Positions 9,433-18,691 of a stretch of 64,000 nucleotides of DNA are shown here, piece by piece. Location of the stretch: the NCBI RefSeq assembly GCF_014639655.1, contig NZ_BMGB01000001.1:806001-870000 (forward strand). The letters are read 5' to 3'. The notes under the pieces were generated by a model. That model worked only from the letters and a program-made list of their open reading frames with translations. It did not search any database and was not told the DNA's origin. A program made the position numbers and the translations under genes. This stretch comes from Conyzicola nivalis. GTDB lineage: Bacteria; Actinomycetota; Actinomycetes; Actinomycetales; Microbacteriaceae. Each line of letters opens with the position of its first letter. Within the stretch, counting starts at the first letter, position 1.

Positions 9433-9554
9433 AGTGTCATCTCCCGATTGCCGCCCGCTGATCGCGGGCGTGGTGTCGAACGCGGGAGGATGGGCACCCC
9501 GTTTCGCCTAGTAATGTCAGTATGAGCGGGGATGATCAAGTTTCACTCGCTGAT

Positions 9555-9607
9555 GGGCGCAACATCGCCCAAGGATTTGCTCAAGAAATGGCAAGCACGG
9601 AGCTTGC
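9555..9607 (+). promoter_or_regulatory. Two hairpins in the leader of the lipoprotein gene
   Basis: GGGCG (9555-9559) pairs with CGCCC (9566-9570), and GCAAGC (9591-9596) pairs with GCTTGC (9602-9607) around a five-base loop. The second hairpin ends three bases before the GGGAGA ribosome site of the lipoprotein gene. The leader also holds an in-frame ATG at 9532 that could extend the protein by 30 residues, but this would bury the lipoprotein signal. It matches no riboswitch class I recognise. Confidence 0.4.
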
Positions 9608-9621
9608 GACGGGAGAACCAC

Positions 9622-10224
9622 ATGAAGAACGCCGCGAAGCACGGCTCCCGGACGGCCGCAACCGGCCTCGCACTGGCGTCGGTGCTCCTCCTCGGTGGCT
9701 GCGGTGCGGCCCCGTTCCTCGGCGACGGCGCCGCGACCCCCACACCGACGGCGCCGGGACAGATCACCGCCGTCGACAACGACCTGGCGACGGGTTCAGT
9801 AGAACGTACCCTCGCTGCCGGAAACATCTCGCTCGCGGTGAACTACTGGTCCGACCTCCCCATGGACCAGTGGACGGCCGGAGCGAACAAGCCGCTCAAC
9901 CTGTCGCTGCTCGCGACGCTGGCGAACGACGAAGGCCAGCGTATCTACCTCTCGAAGGTCACCGTCGTCGCCGCGGTATCGGGCGAGGACGGCTCGTTGA
10001 CCGCACCCGCCTCCCTCGTCGACGCGGCGAGCGTGGCCCCCGGCTACCAGGTGAAGGCCCCGTACAGCTACAGCCAGAGCTTCGTGCTGCCACCGCTCGA
10101 TCCGGCGGCCACGTCGATCTCGCTCGCCATCACCTACGAGCTGCTGCTGCAGACCACGCCCACGTCGGCGGAGTACGCGAAGCAGACGGCGACCGACCTG
10201 CTCACGATCGCGATAGCCCCCTAG
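9622..10224 (+). CDS. Putative lipoprotein of unknown function
   Basis: The 200-residue product has a lipoprotein signal peptide: basic start (MKNAAKHGSR), hydrophobic core and lipobox LGGC with Cys27. A Thr/Pro-rich spacer (ATPTPTAPG) and a roughly 160-residue domain predicted to be beta-rich and exported follow. ATG 9622 has GGGAGA at 9611-9616. No known family was recognised. It lies between the GT2 gene and the degenerate-GGDEF gene, so a surface role in the same system is possible. Its TAG stop and the TAG stop of the convergent gene share the four bases CTAG at 10221-10224. Confidence 0.8.
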   Translation: MKNAAKHGSRTAATGLALASVLLLGGCGAAPFLGDGAATPTPTAPGQITAVDNDLATGSVERTLAAGNISLAVNYWSDLPMDQWTAGANKPLNLSLLATLANDEGQRIYLSKVTVVAAVSGEDGSLTAPASLVDAASVAPGYQVKAPYSYSQSFVLPPLDPAATSISLAITYELLLQTTPTSAEYAKQTATDLLTIAIAP

Positions 10225-11339
10225 CTGGTCTGCGCGAGTCCGGCGACCGCGGCCCGGGCGAGGTCGGCGTAGTCGTAGCCGAGCTCGGCGGTGCTCGCGA
10301 CCCCGAACGTGGCCAGAGCGCGCACGCCCTCGATCGCGTCGATGGGGTTCTCGGCGATCGCCGTCATCACCCGTTCGGCCACGTCTCGAGGCTCGCCCAC
10401 CGCGGGAGTCGGCGTCATCACGGCGAACCGTCGAGCGTCGAGTCGGCCGACGATCGAGGCAGTGGGCACGTTGTCGCGGGTGAACCAGCCGACGGTCTGG
10501 ATCGCACGGTCGCCGAACTCCGACCCGAGTGCGATGTTCATCTCGTCGAGGTTCTCGACCTCGAAGATCGCGAGCGTCAGCGCGGTGTCGCCGCGCTTCG
10601 CTCGGCGCAGCCAGTCCTCCGCCTGCTGCTCGAACAGGCTGCGGGACGCCACTCCGGCGATGGAGGAGCGGTCGGATGTCTTCTCCCGCCGGAAGTCGGG
10701 ATTGCGTTCGCTTTGCAGAACCGAGAACGATATGGATGCCACGGTGAGGAACCCGATGTTCAGCAGGGTCGTGTTGACCGTGCCGAAGTAGCTGAGGAAT
10801 TCCACGCTCGACTCTCCCGCGGCGAAATAGACGACGGTGCGGGCGAGGTAGTACACCGAGATCAACAGGAACACGACGGTGAGGATGCGGGCGTAGATGC
10901 GTTCGCGCAGCTGGCCGCGCAGCGTCTCGACGGCGGTCGCCGCGGTGAACCCCGCTATGGCGAGGTACATCGCGGGAGCACCGGCCCACTCTCCCCCGTT
11001 CGGTCCGTGAACGATGACGGCGGCGAATACGAGGGTCGCCGCGACCAACGGCACGACGAGCAGCGAGCGCAGGGCGTTGAATACACGGCAGCCGGCCCAC
11101 ATGGCGCCCATCGCGAAGACGAGAGCGGCGTTGCCGACGCCGGTGATCCACCACAGGTCGGGGCTGTAGCCCCAGACGGCGTAGGCGATGGTGGCCAGCA
11201 TTCCGGAAATGAAGCCGAGTCCCCACAACCGGGCGACGGCGTCTTCACGTCGGTAGACGGAGCTGATGACGAACGACGCGCCGGCCGCGGTGACGACGAG
11301 ACCGCTCGCGTAGAGGACGGTGAGGGTGTCGAGGTTCAT
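10221..11339 (-). CDS. Multi-pass membrane protein with degenerate GGDEF domain
   Basis: The 372-residue protein has about seven membrane helices in residues 5-210 and a cytoplasmic domain at about 225-370. That domain follows the GGDEF fold pattern (LAIFEVENLDEMNIALGSEFGDRA resembles the D-x-D-x-F-K-x-x-N / G-H-x-x-G-D region), but the active loop is RLDARRF at 299-305 instead of RxGGDEF. It is therefore very unlikely to make cyclic di-GMP and may bind nucleotide or act as a signalling scaffold. Its ATG start overlaps the stop of the upstream histidine kinase gene by four bases (ATGA), so the two are probably translated together. Confidence 0.75.
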   Translation of the reverse strand: MNLDTLTVLYASGLVVTAAGASFVISSVYRREDAVARLWGLGFISGMLATIAYAVWGYSPDLWWITGVGNAALVFAMGAMWAGCRVFNALRSLLVVPLVAATLVFAAVIVHGPNGGEWAGAPAMYLAIAGFTAATAVETLRGQLRERIYARILTVVFLLISVYYLARTVVYFAAGESSVEFLSYFGTVNTTLLNIGFLTVASISFSVLQSERNPDFRREKTSDRSSIAGVASRSLFEQQAEDWLRRAKRGDTALTLAIFEVENLDEMNIALGSEFGDRAIQTVGWFTRDNVPTASIVGRLDARRFAVMTPTPAVGEPRDVAERVMTAIAENPIDAIEGVRALATFGVASTAELGYDYADLARAAVAGLAQTS

Positions 11340-12982
11340 GCGGCTTCCTGGGTCGTGACCGGCAGGACCAGCGAGAAGGTGCTGCCGACACCCACCTCGC
11401 TCGTCACCGAGAGGCTCCCACCGTGCAGTTTAGCGATATCGCGGCTGATTCCGAGCCCGAGGCCCGTGCCGACGACGTCGGACCGGCGGGCCGACCCGGC
11501 GCGGAAGAAGCGGTCGAACAGGTGCGCCTGGTCGGCTTCGGAAACACCGACTCCGGTATCGGTGACGTCGATGCGCACGGCATCGTCGGCCGCGTCGACT
11601 GAAACCGTGATGGACCCGCCGGTGCGGTTGTACTTGACCGCGTTGGAGAGCAGGTTGTCCAGGACCTGCCGGATGCGGAACGGGTCGGCGTTGATGACCG
11701 CCGGTCGGTCGATCGACGTGACCACCGTGAGTCCGCGTTGTTCGGCGGCGAGACCGGACGACTCGACGGCCTGCCGCGCGAGTTCGGCTACGTCGCACGA
11801 CGAGATCGCGAGGGTCAGGGATCCGTCTTTATCGCTGGCGGTCTGCAGGAGGTCGGTGACGAGGCCGAGCATCCGCTCGGAGTTACGGGCCGCGATGTCG
11901 AGCATCCGACGGGTCTCGCTCGTGAGCTCCGGGGCGTCGACGGCGAGCTCGAGGAATCCGATGATCGAGGTGAGCGGGGTGCGCAGTTCGTGGCTCACCG
12001 ACGCCGCGAGGTTTTCGCGGGCCCGCACGGCTTCGAGTTCTACCGTGACGTCGCGCACCACGACGACCCCACCGTCGGGCTCGCCGTCGATGTTGCGGGT
12101 CTGTCGCGAGGTCGCGGAATAGGCGGCTCTCGCCTCCCCCGGCGAGCCGACCCAGAAGACGAGGTTCTCGAATTCTTCCCCGGCGAGGGCACGGGCGTAG
12201 GGACGTTCGGCTTCCTCGTAGCGCGTCGTGCCGTCCGGTTCGTAGATCACCGGGTGGATGATGGCGGAGTGGGGGGCGCCGAACTCGCGCAGGGAATGCT
12301 CGTGCGCGTTGTTCCGGAGCGTCGCCCGCCCGCGGTCGTCGAACGCGATCACGCCGAACTCGACCGCGTTGAGTACCTCCTCGAGCAGCCGCTCTTGCTT
12401 TCGGGCCCGCACGAGCGCCGATTCGACCAGGGCGGACTGCTGGCGAAGCAGCGCGCGTTGGCTCTGGCTGCGGCGGCTGGTCGCGTAGGTGGTCGTGGCG
12501 ATGAAGGCGAAGGTCAGCGGCAGCAGGATGAGCCCGGCGAAGTCGGAGATGCTGATCGGCACTCCCCTGAACGGCCAGACGCCCCAGATCGCCACCGTGG
12601 CGAGGGTCGCGCCGCCCACCGCACCGGCGAAGCCATAGTTGCGTGCGAGCCAGATGACCGGGAGCACGAGCAGCAGGCCGGCACCGAGTTGTGGTTCCGC
12701 CTCGCGGATCCCGACGATGGCGAAGATGTCGAGCACGGGCAACAGCGCCGCCCAGCGCTTGCGGCGCGGCGTCCAGTCGGTGAGCAATGCCACACCGGTC
12801 AGGATGAAGACGAGCAGGAGCGAGGAGAAGAACAACGGCTCCTGGAACGCGGCCGGTTGGATCGCGAACACCACCACCGCGAAGAGCAGCAGCGCCGCGG
12901 AAATCAGGAGCTGACTGTTGACGATGGACCGCGAGATCCGAGAGGACCGGACCGGATCTTGAGGAGCTCTAGAACGGTCCAT
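11336..12982 (-). CDS. Membrane sensor histidine kinase with PAS domain
   Basis: The 548-residue protein has about five or six membrane helices in residues 20-168, a coiled segment, a PAS-like domain (about 200-318, VEFGVIAFDDRGRATLRNN), and a HisKA domain with SVSHELRTPL and phospho-acceptor His331. The HATPase domain follows, with N-box VLDNLLSNAVKYN, G1 DTGVGV and G2 GTGLGLGIS. No extracellular loop is large, so it probably senses within the membrane or through PAS. It is the first gene of a two-gene unit with the degenerate-GGDEF protein. The nearby OmpR-type regulator is the most likely partner. Confidence 0.9.
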   Translation of the reverse strand: MDRSRAPQDPVRSSRISRSIVNSQLLISAALLLFAVVVFAIQPAAFQEPLFFSSLLLVFILTGVALLTDWTPRRKRWAALLPVLDIFAIVGIREAEPQLGAGLLLVLPVIWLARNYGFAGAVGGATLATVAIWGVWPFRGVPISISDFAGLILLPLTFAFIATTTYATSRRSQSQRALLRQQSALVESALVRARKQERLLEEVLNAVEFGVIAFDDRGRATLRNNAHEHSLREFGAPHSAIIHPVIYEPDGTTRYEEAERPYARALAGEEFENLVFWVGSPGEARAAYSATSRQTRNIDGEPDGGVVVVRDVTVELEAVRARENLAASVSHELRTPLTSIIGFLELAVDAPELTSETRRMLDIAARNSERMLGLVTDLLQTASDKDGSLTLAISSCDVAELARQAVESSGLAAEQRGLTVVTSIDRPAVINADPFRIRQVLDNLLSNAVKYNRTGGSITVSVDAADDAVRIDVTDTGVGVSEADQAHLFDRFFRAGSARRSDVVGTGLGLGISRDIAKLHGGSLSVTSEVGVGSTFSLVLPVTTQEAA

Positions 12983-13032
12983 AAAGAGAGACTACTTCAC
13001 CCCGCCGGAACGGCCCGCGACCAAAACCCGTG

Positions 13033-13362
13033 TCACATCGCGAAGCCGAGCGCCCTCATCATGTCGCGGCCGTCGTCGGTGATCTTTTCCGGACCCCACG
13101 GCGGCATCCACACCCAGTTGATGCGGAACGCGTCCACGACTCCGTCGAGCGCCTGAGCGGTCTGCTCCTCGAGCACGTCGGTCAGCGGGCAACCGGCGCT
13201 CGTCAGGGTCATGCTGATGATCAGCGCGTTGTTCTCGTCGTCCCAGGTGAGGTCGTAGATCAGACCGAGGTCGACGATGTTGACCCCGAGTTCGGGGTCC
13301 ATGACGTCTTTCAGCGCCTCTTCGACCTGGTCGAAGAGTACGGGTGCGAGTGCGGTGGCCAT
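13033..13362 (-). CDS. sufT: SUF-associated Fe-S assembly factor SufT (MIP18/DUF59 family)
   Basis: This 109-residue protein carries the MIP18/DUF59 pattern DPELGVNIVDLGLIYD at about 22-37 and the conserved cysteine in TLTSAGCPLTD. SufT helps mature Fe-S proteins and is usually last in actinobacterial SUF operons. Only four bases separate it from the sufC stop, so it belongs to the same transcript. The usual sufS and sufU genes are not found between sufC and sufT or after it. Confidence 0.88.
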   Translation of the reverse strand: MATALAPVLFDQVEEALKDVMDPELGVNIVDLGLIYDLTWDDENNALIISMTLTSAGCPLTDVLEEQTAQALDGVVDAFRINWVWMPPWGPEKITDDGRDMMRALGFAM

Positions 13363-13366
13363 GGTT

Positions 13367-14131
<765 letters not shown>

Positions 14132-14142
14132 TGTTGTTGGTC

Positions 14143-14487
14143 CTAAACGGCGACGGAGTCGCTGGTCGCGATCGGGGTGGGGTCGACGAAGACATCGTCA
14201 TCGACAATGGAGACCGTGTACACGGGAACCGGCTCGTAGGCCGGAAGGGTGAGGGGTTTGCCCGACGTGAGCTCGAACTTCGAGCCGTGCGCCCAGCACT
14301 CGAGGGTGTCGTCTTCGACGAAGCCCTCGGCGAGCGAGATGTCGCCGTGCGTGCAGGTGTCGCCGAGAGCGTGGACCGCTCCCGCCGAGTCCATCACGAC
14401 CGCGATGGGCTTGCCGTCGACGACGACACGCAGCGCGGTGCTCGGAGACAGTTCGGACTTCGTGCAGACCTTCGTGGGTTCGGCCAC
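14143..14487 (-). CDS. Rieske-type [2Fe-2S] ferredoxin in the SUF operon
   Basis: The 114-residue protein has both Rieske cluster boxes: C-T-H in DTCTHGDISL and C-x2-H in ECWAHGSKFEL, so it should bind a [2Fe-2S] cluster. Such ferredoxin-like subunits are often placed between sufD and sufC in actinobacteria and are annotated as non-heme iron oxygenase ferredoxin subunit; a role in electron supply to SUF assembly is inferred. Its GTG start shares one base with the sufD stop (TAGTG). Confidence 0.88.
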   Translation of the reverse strand: MAEPTKVCTKSELSPSTALRVVVDGKPIAVVMDSAGAVHALGDTCTHGDISLAEGFVEDDTLECWAHGSKFELTSGKPLTLPAYEPVPVYTVSIVDDDVFVDPTPIATSDSVAV

Positions 14488-15719
14488 TACTCTGCTCCCC
14501 CGACCAGCTGGCTCGAGCTGCGGTTCAGTTCGTCGTCGATCGAGATCTGCAGCCGCTGTTCGAGCTCGGGCTTGCCGATCTTCTGGATGATCTCGGTGAG
14601 GAAGCCCAGCACGACGAGGCGACGTGCCTCGTGCTCGGTGATCCCGCGGGCCTGGAGGTAGAACAGCTGCTCGTCGTCGAAGCGGCCGGTCGCGCTCGCG
14701 TGGCCGGCTCCGAGGATGTCACCGGTCTCGATCTCGAGGTTGGGGATGGAGTCTGCTCGCGTGCCCTCGCTCAGAACCAGGTTGCGGTTCTGCTCGTAGG
14801 AGTCGGTGCCCGCGGCTTCCGGGCCGATGAGCACGTCGCCGACCCAGACCGTGTGTGCGCCCACGCCCTGCAGCGCGCCCTTGTAGTTAACGCGGCCCTT
14901 GGTGTTGGCGCCCTCGTGGTGCATGTACACGCGCTGCTCGAGGTGCTGACCCGCGTCGGCGAAGTAGAGCCCGGAGAGCTCGCCGTCTGCGCCTTCGCCC
15001 GAGAGAGCGACGGACGGGTTGACCCGAACGACCTTGCCGCCGAGCGATACGACGACGTGGCGGAACGTGGCGTCACGTCCGACGGTCGCGAAGTGCGTGG
15101 CGAGGTGGATGGCGTCGTCCGCCCACTCCTGCACCGAGACGACCGCGAGCTGCGCGCCGTCTTCGACGACGATCTCGACGTTCTCGACGAGCTGCGCCTG
15201 GGACGTGTTGAGCAGGATGACCCGGCCGCGGCTGTTCTTCTTCGCGGTGATCACGGTGTGCGCGCCGCGCGCGGCATCGCCGAGCATCGAGCGCGAGATC
15301 GTGATCTCGGAGGTCTCTCCGCCCGTGATGGTGATTGCGAGGGCTTTCTGGAAAGAGTTCCACGCGTTCGCGGAAGACTTTTCCTCGGCCTGACCCGCCA
15401 GGCCGACGCGCGCGTCGGTGCGGTCGACCCACTCGGCGTCGGCGCCCTCCGTCTGCGTGACGAGGAACGGGTACGGCGAACCGTCGAGTTCGCCGTCGAT
15501 CAGCGGACGCAGCAGGTCGACGGGAGTGAGCTTCCACTCGGCTTCGCGGCCGTTCACGTCAGGATGTTCGCTGGGAACGTTCGACTTGAAACGATCGGAG
15601 CGGGTCTGCACGGGAACGAAGGCGCCCTCGGGGGCGTCCCAGCCACCGTCGCTGTGCGCCTTCGCTCCGTGCTGGACCTGGGCCGACTGGTCTTGGGTTT
15701 CGGGTGTGACGACAGGCAT
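14487..15719 (-). CDS. sufD: Fe-S cluster assembly scaffold SufD
   Basis: SufD is the SufB paralogue in the SufBC2D scaffold. The 410-residue product shows the SufB/D core: ITISRSMLGDAARGAH, long beta-helix stretches, and the C-terminal pattern GHASATGRFDDEQLFYLQARGITEHEARRL in the beta-helix end region. The N-terminal 60 residues are polar and variable. It starts at ATG 15719, one base before the sufB stop, so sufB and sufD are tightly coupled. Confidence 0.93.
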   Translation of the reverse strand: MPVVTPETQDQSAQVQHGAKAHSDGGWDAPEGAFVPVQTRSDRFKSNVPSEHPDVNGREAEWKLTPVDLLRPLIDGELDGSPYPFLVTQTEGADAEWVDRTDARVGLAGQAEEKSSANAWNSFQKALAITITGGETSEITISRSMLGDAARGAHTVITAKKNSRGRVILLNTSQAQLVENVEIVVEDGAQLAVVSVQEWADDAIHLATHFATVGRDATFRHVVVSLGGKVVRVNPSVALSGEGADGELSGLYFADAGQHLEQRVYMHHEGANTKGRVNYKGALQGVGAHTVWVGDVLIGPEAAGTDSYEQNRNLVLSEGTRADSIPNLEIETGDILGAGHASATGRFDDEQLFYLQARGITEHEARRLVVLGFLTEIIQKIGKPELEQRLQISIDDELNRSSSQLVGGAE

Positions 15720-17138
15720 TTAGCCTACGGATCCTTCCATGCTCATCTCGATGAGCTTGTTGAGTTCGAGGGCGTACTCCATTGGGAGCTCGCGGGCGAT
15801 CGGCTCGATGAACCCGCGCACGATCATCGCCATGGCCTCGTCTTCAGGCATACCGCGCGACTGCAGGTAGAAGAGCTGTTCGGCGCTGACCCGCGACACG
15901 GTGGCCTCGTGACCGAGCTGGACGTCGTCGACCCGGATGTCGATGGCCGGATACGTGTCGGAGCGCGAGATCGTGTCGACCAGGAGGGCGTCGCAACGAA
16001 CGGTGTTCGCCGAGTGGTGAGCCGCGGCATCCACGCGCACCTCTCCGCGGTAGCCGGCTCGTCCGCCGCCACGGGCGATCGACTTGGAGACGATCGACGA
16101 CGTCGTGTACGGGGCCATGTGGATCATCTTGGCGCCGGCGTCCTGGTGCTGGCCGGGGCCGGCGAAGGCGACGGACAGCGTCTCGCCCTTGGCATGCTCG
16201 CCCATCAGGTAGATCGACGGGTACTTCATCGTGACCTTGGAACCGATGTTTCCGTCGATCCACTCCATCGTCGCGCCTTCATGGGCGACGGCACGCTTGG
16301 TGACGAGGTTGTAGACGTTGTTCGACCAGTTCTGGATCGTCGTGTAGCGAACGCGGGCGTTCTTCTTGACGATGATCTCGACGACGGCGGAGTGCAGCGA
16401 GTCGCTCTTGTAGATCGGGGCGGTGCAGCCCTCGATGTAGTGAACGTACGAGCCCTCGTCGGCGATGATCAGCGTGCGCTCGAACTGGCCCATGTTCTCG
16501 GTGTTGATGCGGAAGTACGCCTGCAGCGGGATCTCGACGTGCACGCCCTTGGGGACGTAGACGAACGATCCGCCCGACCAGACGGCGGTGTTGAGCGCCG
16601 CGAACTTGTTGTCGCCGGGCGGGATGACCGTGCCGAAGTACTCCTCGAAGAACTCGGGGTGCTCACGCAACGCGGTGTCGGTGTCCATGAAGATGACGCC
16701 CTGAGCCTCGAGCTCGGCGTTGATCGTGTGGTAGACCACCTCGGACTCGTACTGCGCCGCGACGCCGGAGACCAGGCGCTTGCGCTCGGCCTCGGGGATG
16801 CCGAGCTTCTCGTAGGTGTCCTTGATGTCGTCGGGGAGGTCTTCCCACGACTGCGCCTGCTTCTCGGTGGAGCGGACGAAGTACTTGATGTTGTCGAAGT
16901 CGATGCCCGAGAGATCGGCACCCCACGTCGGCATCGGCTTCATGCCGAAGAGTTTGAGGCCTTTGAGTCGGAGCTTGAGCATCCAGTCGGCCTCGTTCTT
17001 CAACGTGGAGATGTCGGTGACGACTTCCTCGTTGATTCCGCGGCGGGCGGATGCGCCGGCGGCGTCAGAGTCGGACCAGCCGAACTCGTACTGTCCGAGA
17101 CTGTTGAGTTCCGGGCGATCGATCAGCACGTCAGTCAT
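15720..17138 (-). CDS. sufB: Fe-S cluster assembly scaffold SufB
   Basis: SufB holds the nascent Fe-S cluster in the SufBC2D complex. The 472-residue form starts at ATG 17138, where AAAGAGG lies 5-11 bases upstream; an in-frame GTG 30 bases earlier is less likely. Conserved stretches include [28 protein letters not shown] (cysteine region), [16 protein letters not shown], and [22 protein letters not shown]. It is the first gene of the operon. A SufR-type repressor gene, common upstream of sufB in actinobacteria, is missing here; ctaA is divergent instead. Confidence 0.95.
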   Translation of the reverse strand: MTDVLIDRPELNSLGQYEFGWSDSDAAGASARRGINEEVVTDISTLKNEADWMLKLRLKGLKLFGMKPMPTWGADLSGIDFDNIKYFVRSTEKQAQSWEDLPDDIKDTYEKLGIPEAERKRLVSGVAAQYESEVVYHTINAELEAQGVIFMDTDTALREHPEFFEEYFGTVIPPGDNKFAALNTAVWSGGSFVYVPKGVHVEIPLQAYFRINTENMGQFERTLIIADEGSYVHYIEGCTAPIYKSDSLHSAVVEIIVKKNARVRYTTIQNWSNNVYNLVTKRAVAHEGATMEWIDGNIGSKVTMKYPSIYLMGEHAKGETLSVAFAGPGQHQDAGAKMIHMAPYTTSSIVSKSIARGGGRAGYRGEVRVDAAAHHSANTVRCDALLVDTISRSDTYPAIDIRVDDVQLGHEATVSRVSAEQLFYLQSRGMPEDEAMAMIVRGFIEPIARELPMEYALELNKLIEMSMEGSVG

Positions 17139-17406
17139 AGTTACCTCTTTCCTACCCGCGGCAACCAAGGTGGGTGCAGCGGTATTCCGTCACGCAGCCT
17201 TTTACCGGGAAACTTCTCGTGTGCGCCCGAGCAAGCGGGTGTGATTCCAACACCTTCGACTTGCTTAGACTTGAACCCGGACTGCGGCTTCTGACTCCTG
17301 ATGAATCGGTCAGAACCGCTCGTCTCCATCGACTCCCGGCACGGGTTGCGCTCTGCGAACCTGTCAATCTTACAAGGAGTCTTCGCAAATAACAGGAGGA
17401 ACCGCT
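17139..17406. promoter_or_regulatory. Divergent spacer between sufB and ctaA, presumed promoters
   Basis: This 268-bp gap must hold promoters for the SUF operon (minus) and ctaA (plus). It has a clear ribosome site for ctaA (AGGAGGA at 17394-17400) and for sufB. A TTGACA hexamer occurs on the minus strand at 17362-17367, without a convincing -10 at normal spacing. No operator or riboswitch was recognised, and small open frames in the gap have no support. Confidence 0.4.
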
Positions 17407-18372
17407 GTGAATGCCGCAGTGTCTGCCCGATCACGACTCGCCGCCCTACTTCCTGTCGCCGTCGACGCGCGCGTGCGTTTTTTCGCCTGGGCCTCGCTCG
17501 TGGTGCAGATCCTGCTGATCGGGACGGGCGGCGCCGTGCGACTCACCGGTTCGGGGCTCGGCTGCCCGACCTGGCCGCAGTGCGTTCCCGGCTCGCTCAC
17601 CAACACGCCCGAGATGGGCATCCACGGCGTGATCGAGTTCACCAACCGCGCGCTCACCGGAGTGGTCGTCCTCATCGCGATCCTCGCCTTCCTGTCGGTC
17701 ATCCGATTCCGCGCGCAACGCCGCGACCTCTTCGTGCTCACACTGTTGCAGGGCCTGTCGATCCCCCTGCAGGCCGTGATAGGCGGCATTACGGTGCTCA
17801 CCGGACTGAACTCCTACATCGTCGGCCTGCACTTCGTCGTGTCGATCGCGCTCGTTGTGCTCACCTCGATGCTGGTCTTCCGCGTCTACTACGGACCGGG
17901 CGGCGGGCCTCGGCTGATGCCGACCTGGTACCGCACGGTCGCCCACGTCACCTCGTTGTTCGTGGCGGTGACGGTCGTCGTCGGCATCCTCACCACCGGC
18001 TCGGGCCCGCACGCCGGCGATGCGACGACCCCACGCAACGGACTCGACACGAACCTGCTGCAGCACCTGCACTCCTGGCCCGCCTACGCCACGCTCGGCG
18101 GAACCGTGCTGCTCGTCCTCGGCGCCCTCACCCTGCCGGGCGCGTCGGCACGCACGCGCCGCTTCACGCTCATCCTGCTCGCCGTGGAGCTCGTGCAGAT
18201 CGCCGTGGGCATCACGCAGGCACGACTCGGCCTCCCCGAGCTGCTCGTCGGCATCCACATGGTGCTCGCGGGGCTGCTCGTGGGCGCGATGACCGTCGTG
18301 GTGTTGACACTGCGCGGCAAGGCACCCGTGCGGCACGCGACATCCGAGGACCTGACGACCGCGAAGCTCTGA
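17407..18372 (+). CDS. ctaA: Heme A synthase (CtaA/COX15 family)
   Basis: CtaA oxidises the C8 methyl of heme O to the formyl group of heme A for aa3-type cytochrome oxidase. The 321-residue protein has about eight membrane helices and the family signatures GGAVRLTGSGLGCPTWPQC at the first loop (with the cysteine pair), histidines in GIHGVIEFTNR, LNSYIVGLHFVVS and a later LQHLHSWPAY / GIHMVLAG, the expected heme ligands. GTG 17407 follows AGGAGGA by six bases. It is convergent with ctaB, its pathway partner. Confidence 0.93.
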   Translation: MNAAVSARSRLAALLPVAVDARVRFFAWASLVVQILLIGTGGAVRLTGSGLGCPTWPQCVPGSLTNTPEMGIHGVIEFTNRALTGVVVLIAILAFLSVIRFRAQRRDLFVLTLLQGLSIPLQAVIGGITVLTGLNSYIVGLHFVVSIALVVLTSMLVFRVYYGPGGGPRLMPTWYRTVAHVTSLFVAVTVVVGILTTGSGPHAGDATTPRNGLDTNLLQHLHSWPAYATLGGTVLLVLGALTLPGASARTRRFTLILLAVELVQIAVGITQARLGLPELLVGIHMVLAGLLVGAMTVVVLTLRGKAPVRHATSEDLTTAKL

Positions 18373-18691
18373 ACGCCGCTCGCCTCGGACCGGGCGGCCG
18401 TAGCCGCCGGTCGACAGGATGAGCGCGCCCGCACCGGTCGGACCGGTCCTGTCGGGTGGGCGCTAGGGCCGGATGATCCTGTGGAACGGGCATCATCGCG
18501 GGTTCCACCGGGCTTGGTCATCCGATTGCGCCGTTTTGGGGCAGTCCGCTGACTGAACCGCCCCAAATGGCGCAACACGGTGTGTTCGGGGGCTCGGCGG
18601 TCGGCAGGATGCGATCGGCGACCCGGCGCATGACCTTCTCGGGCAAGAGCCGACGCTGGATGGTCCTGTCGAGCTGACTCGGGCTGCCCTG
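18373..18691. repeat. Palindrome-rich non-coding spacer between convergent ctaA and ctaB
   Basis: No gene is supported in this 319-bp gap. It holds three successive inverted repeats. CGACAGGA (18412-18419) pairs with TCCTGTCG (18447-18454) around ACCGGTCGGACCGGT. GTGGAAC (18481-18487) pairs with GTTCCAC (18502-18508). The arms TTGCGCCGTTTTGGGGC (18526-18542) and GCCCCAAATGGCGCAA (18560-18575) pair with one mismatch and one unpaired base. The sequence GGATG(A/G)TCCTGT appears at 18471 and again at 18658. None of the stems has a T-run. The area may include terminators or small extragenic palindromic elements. Confidence 0.6.

Noticed and set aside
9486-9621. Cyclic-di-GMP riboswitch upstream of the lipoprotein, suggested by the nearby GGDEF-like gene
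   Set aside because: The conserved core sequence of class I or II was not seen, and the neighbouring GGDEF is degenerate.
18084-18691. Minus-strand frame running from ctaB into the ctaA/ctaB spacer
   Set aside because: It is out of frame with ctaB and opposite ctaA; low-complexity Arg/Pro-rich translation.
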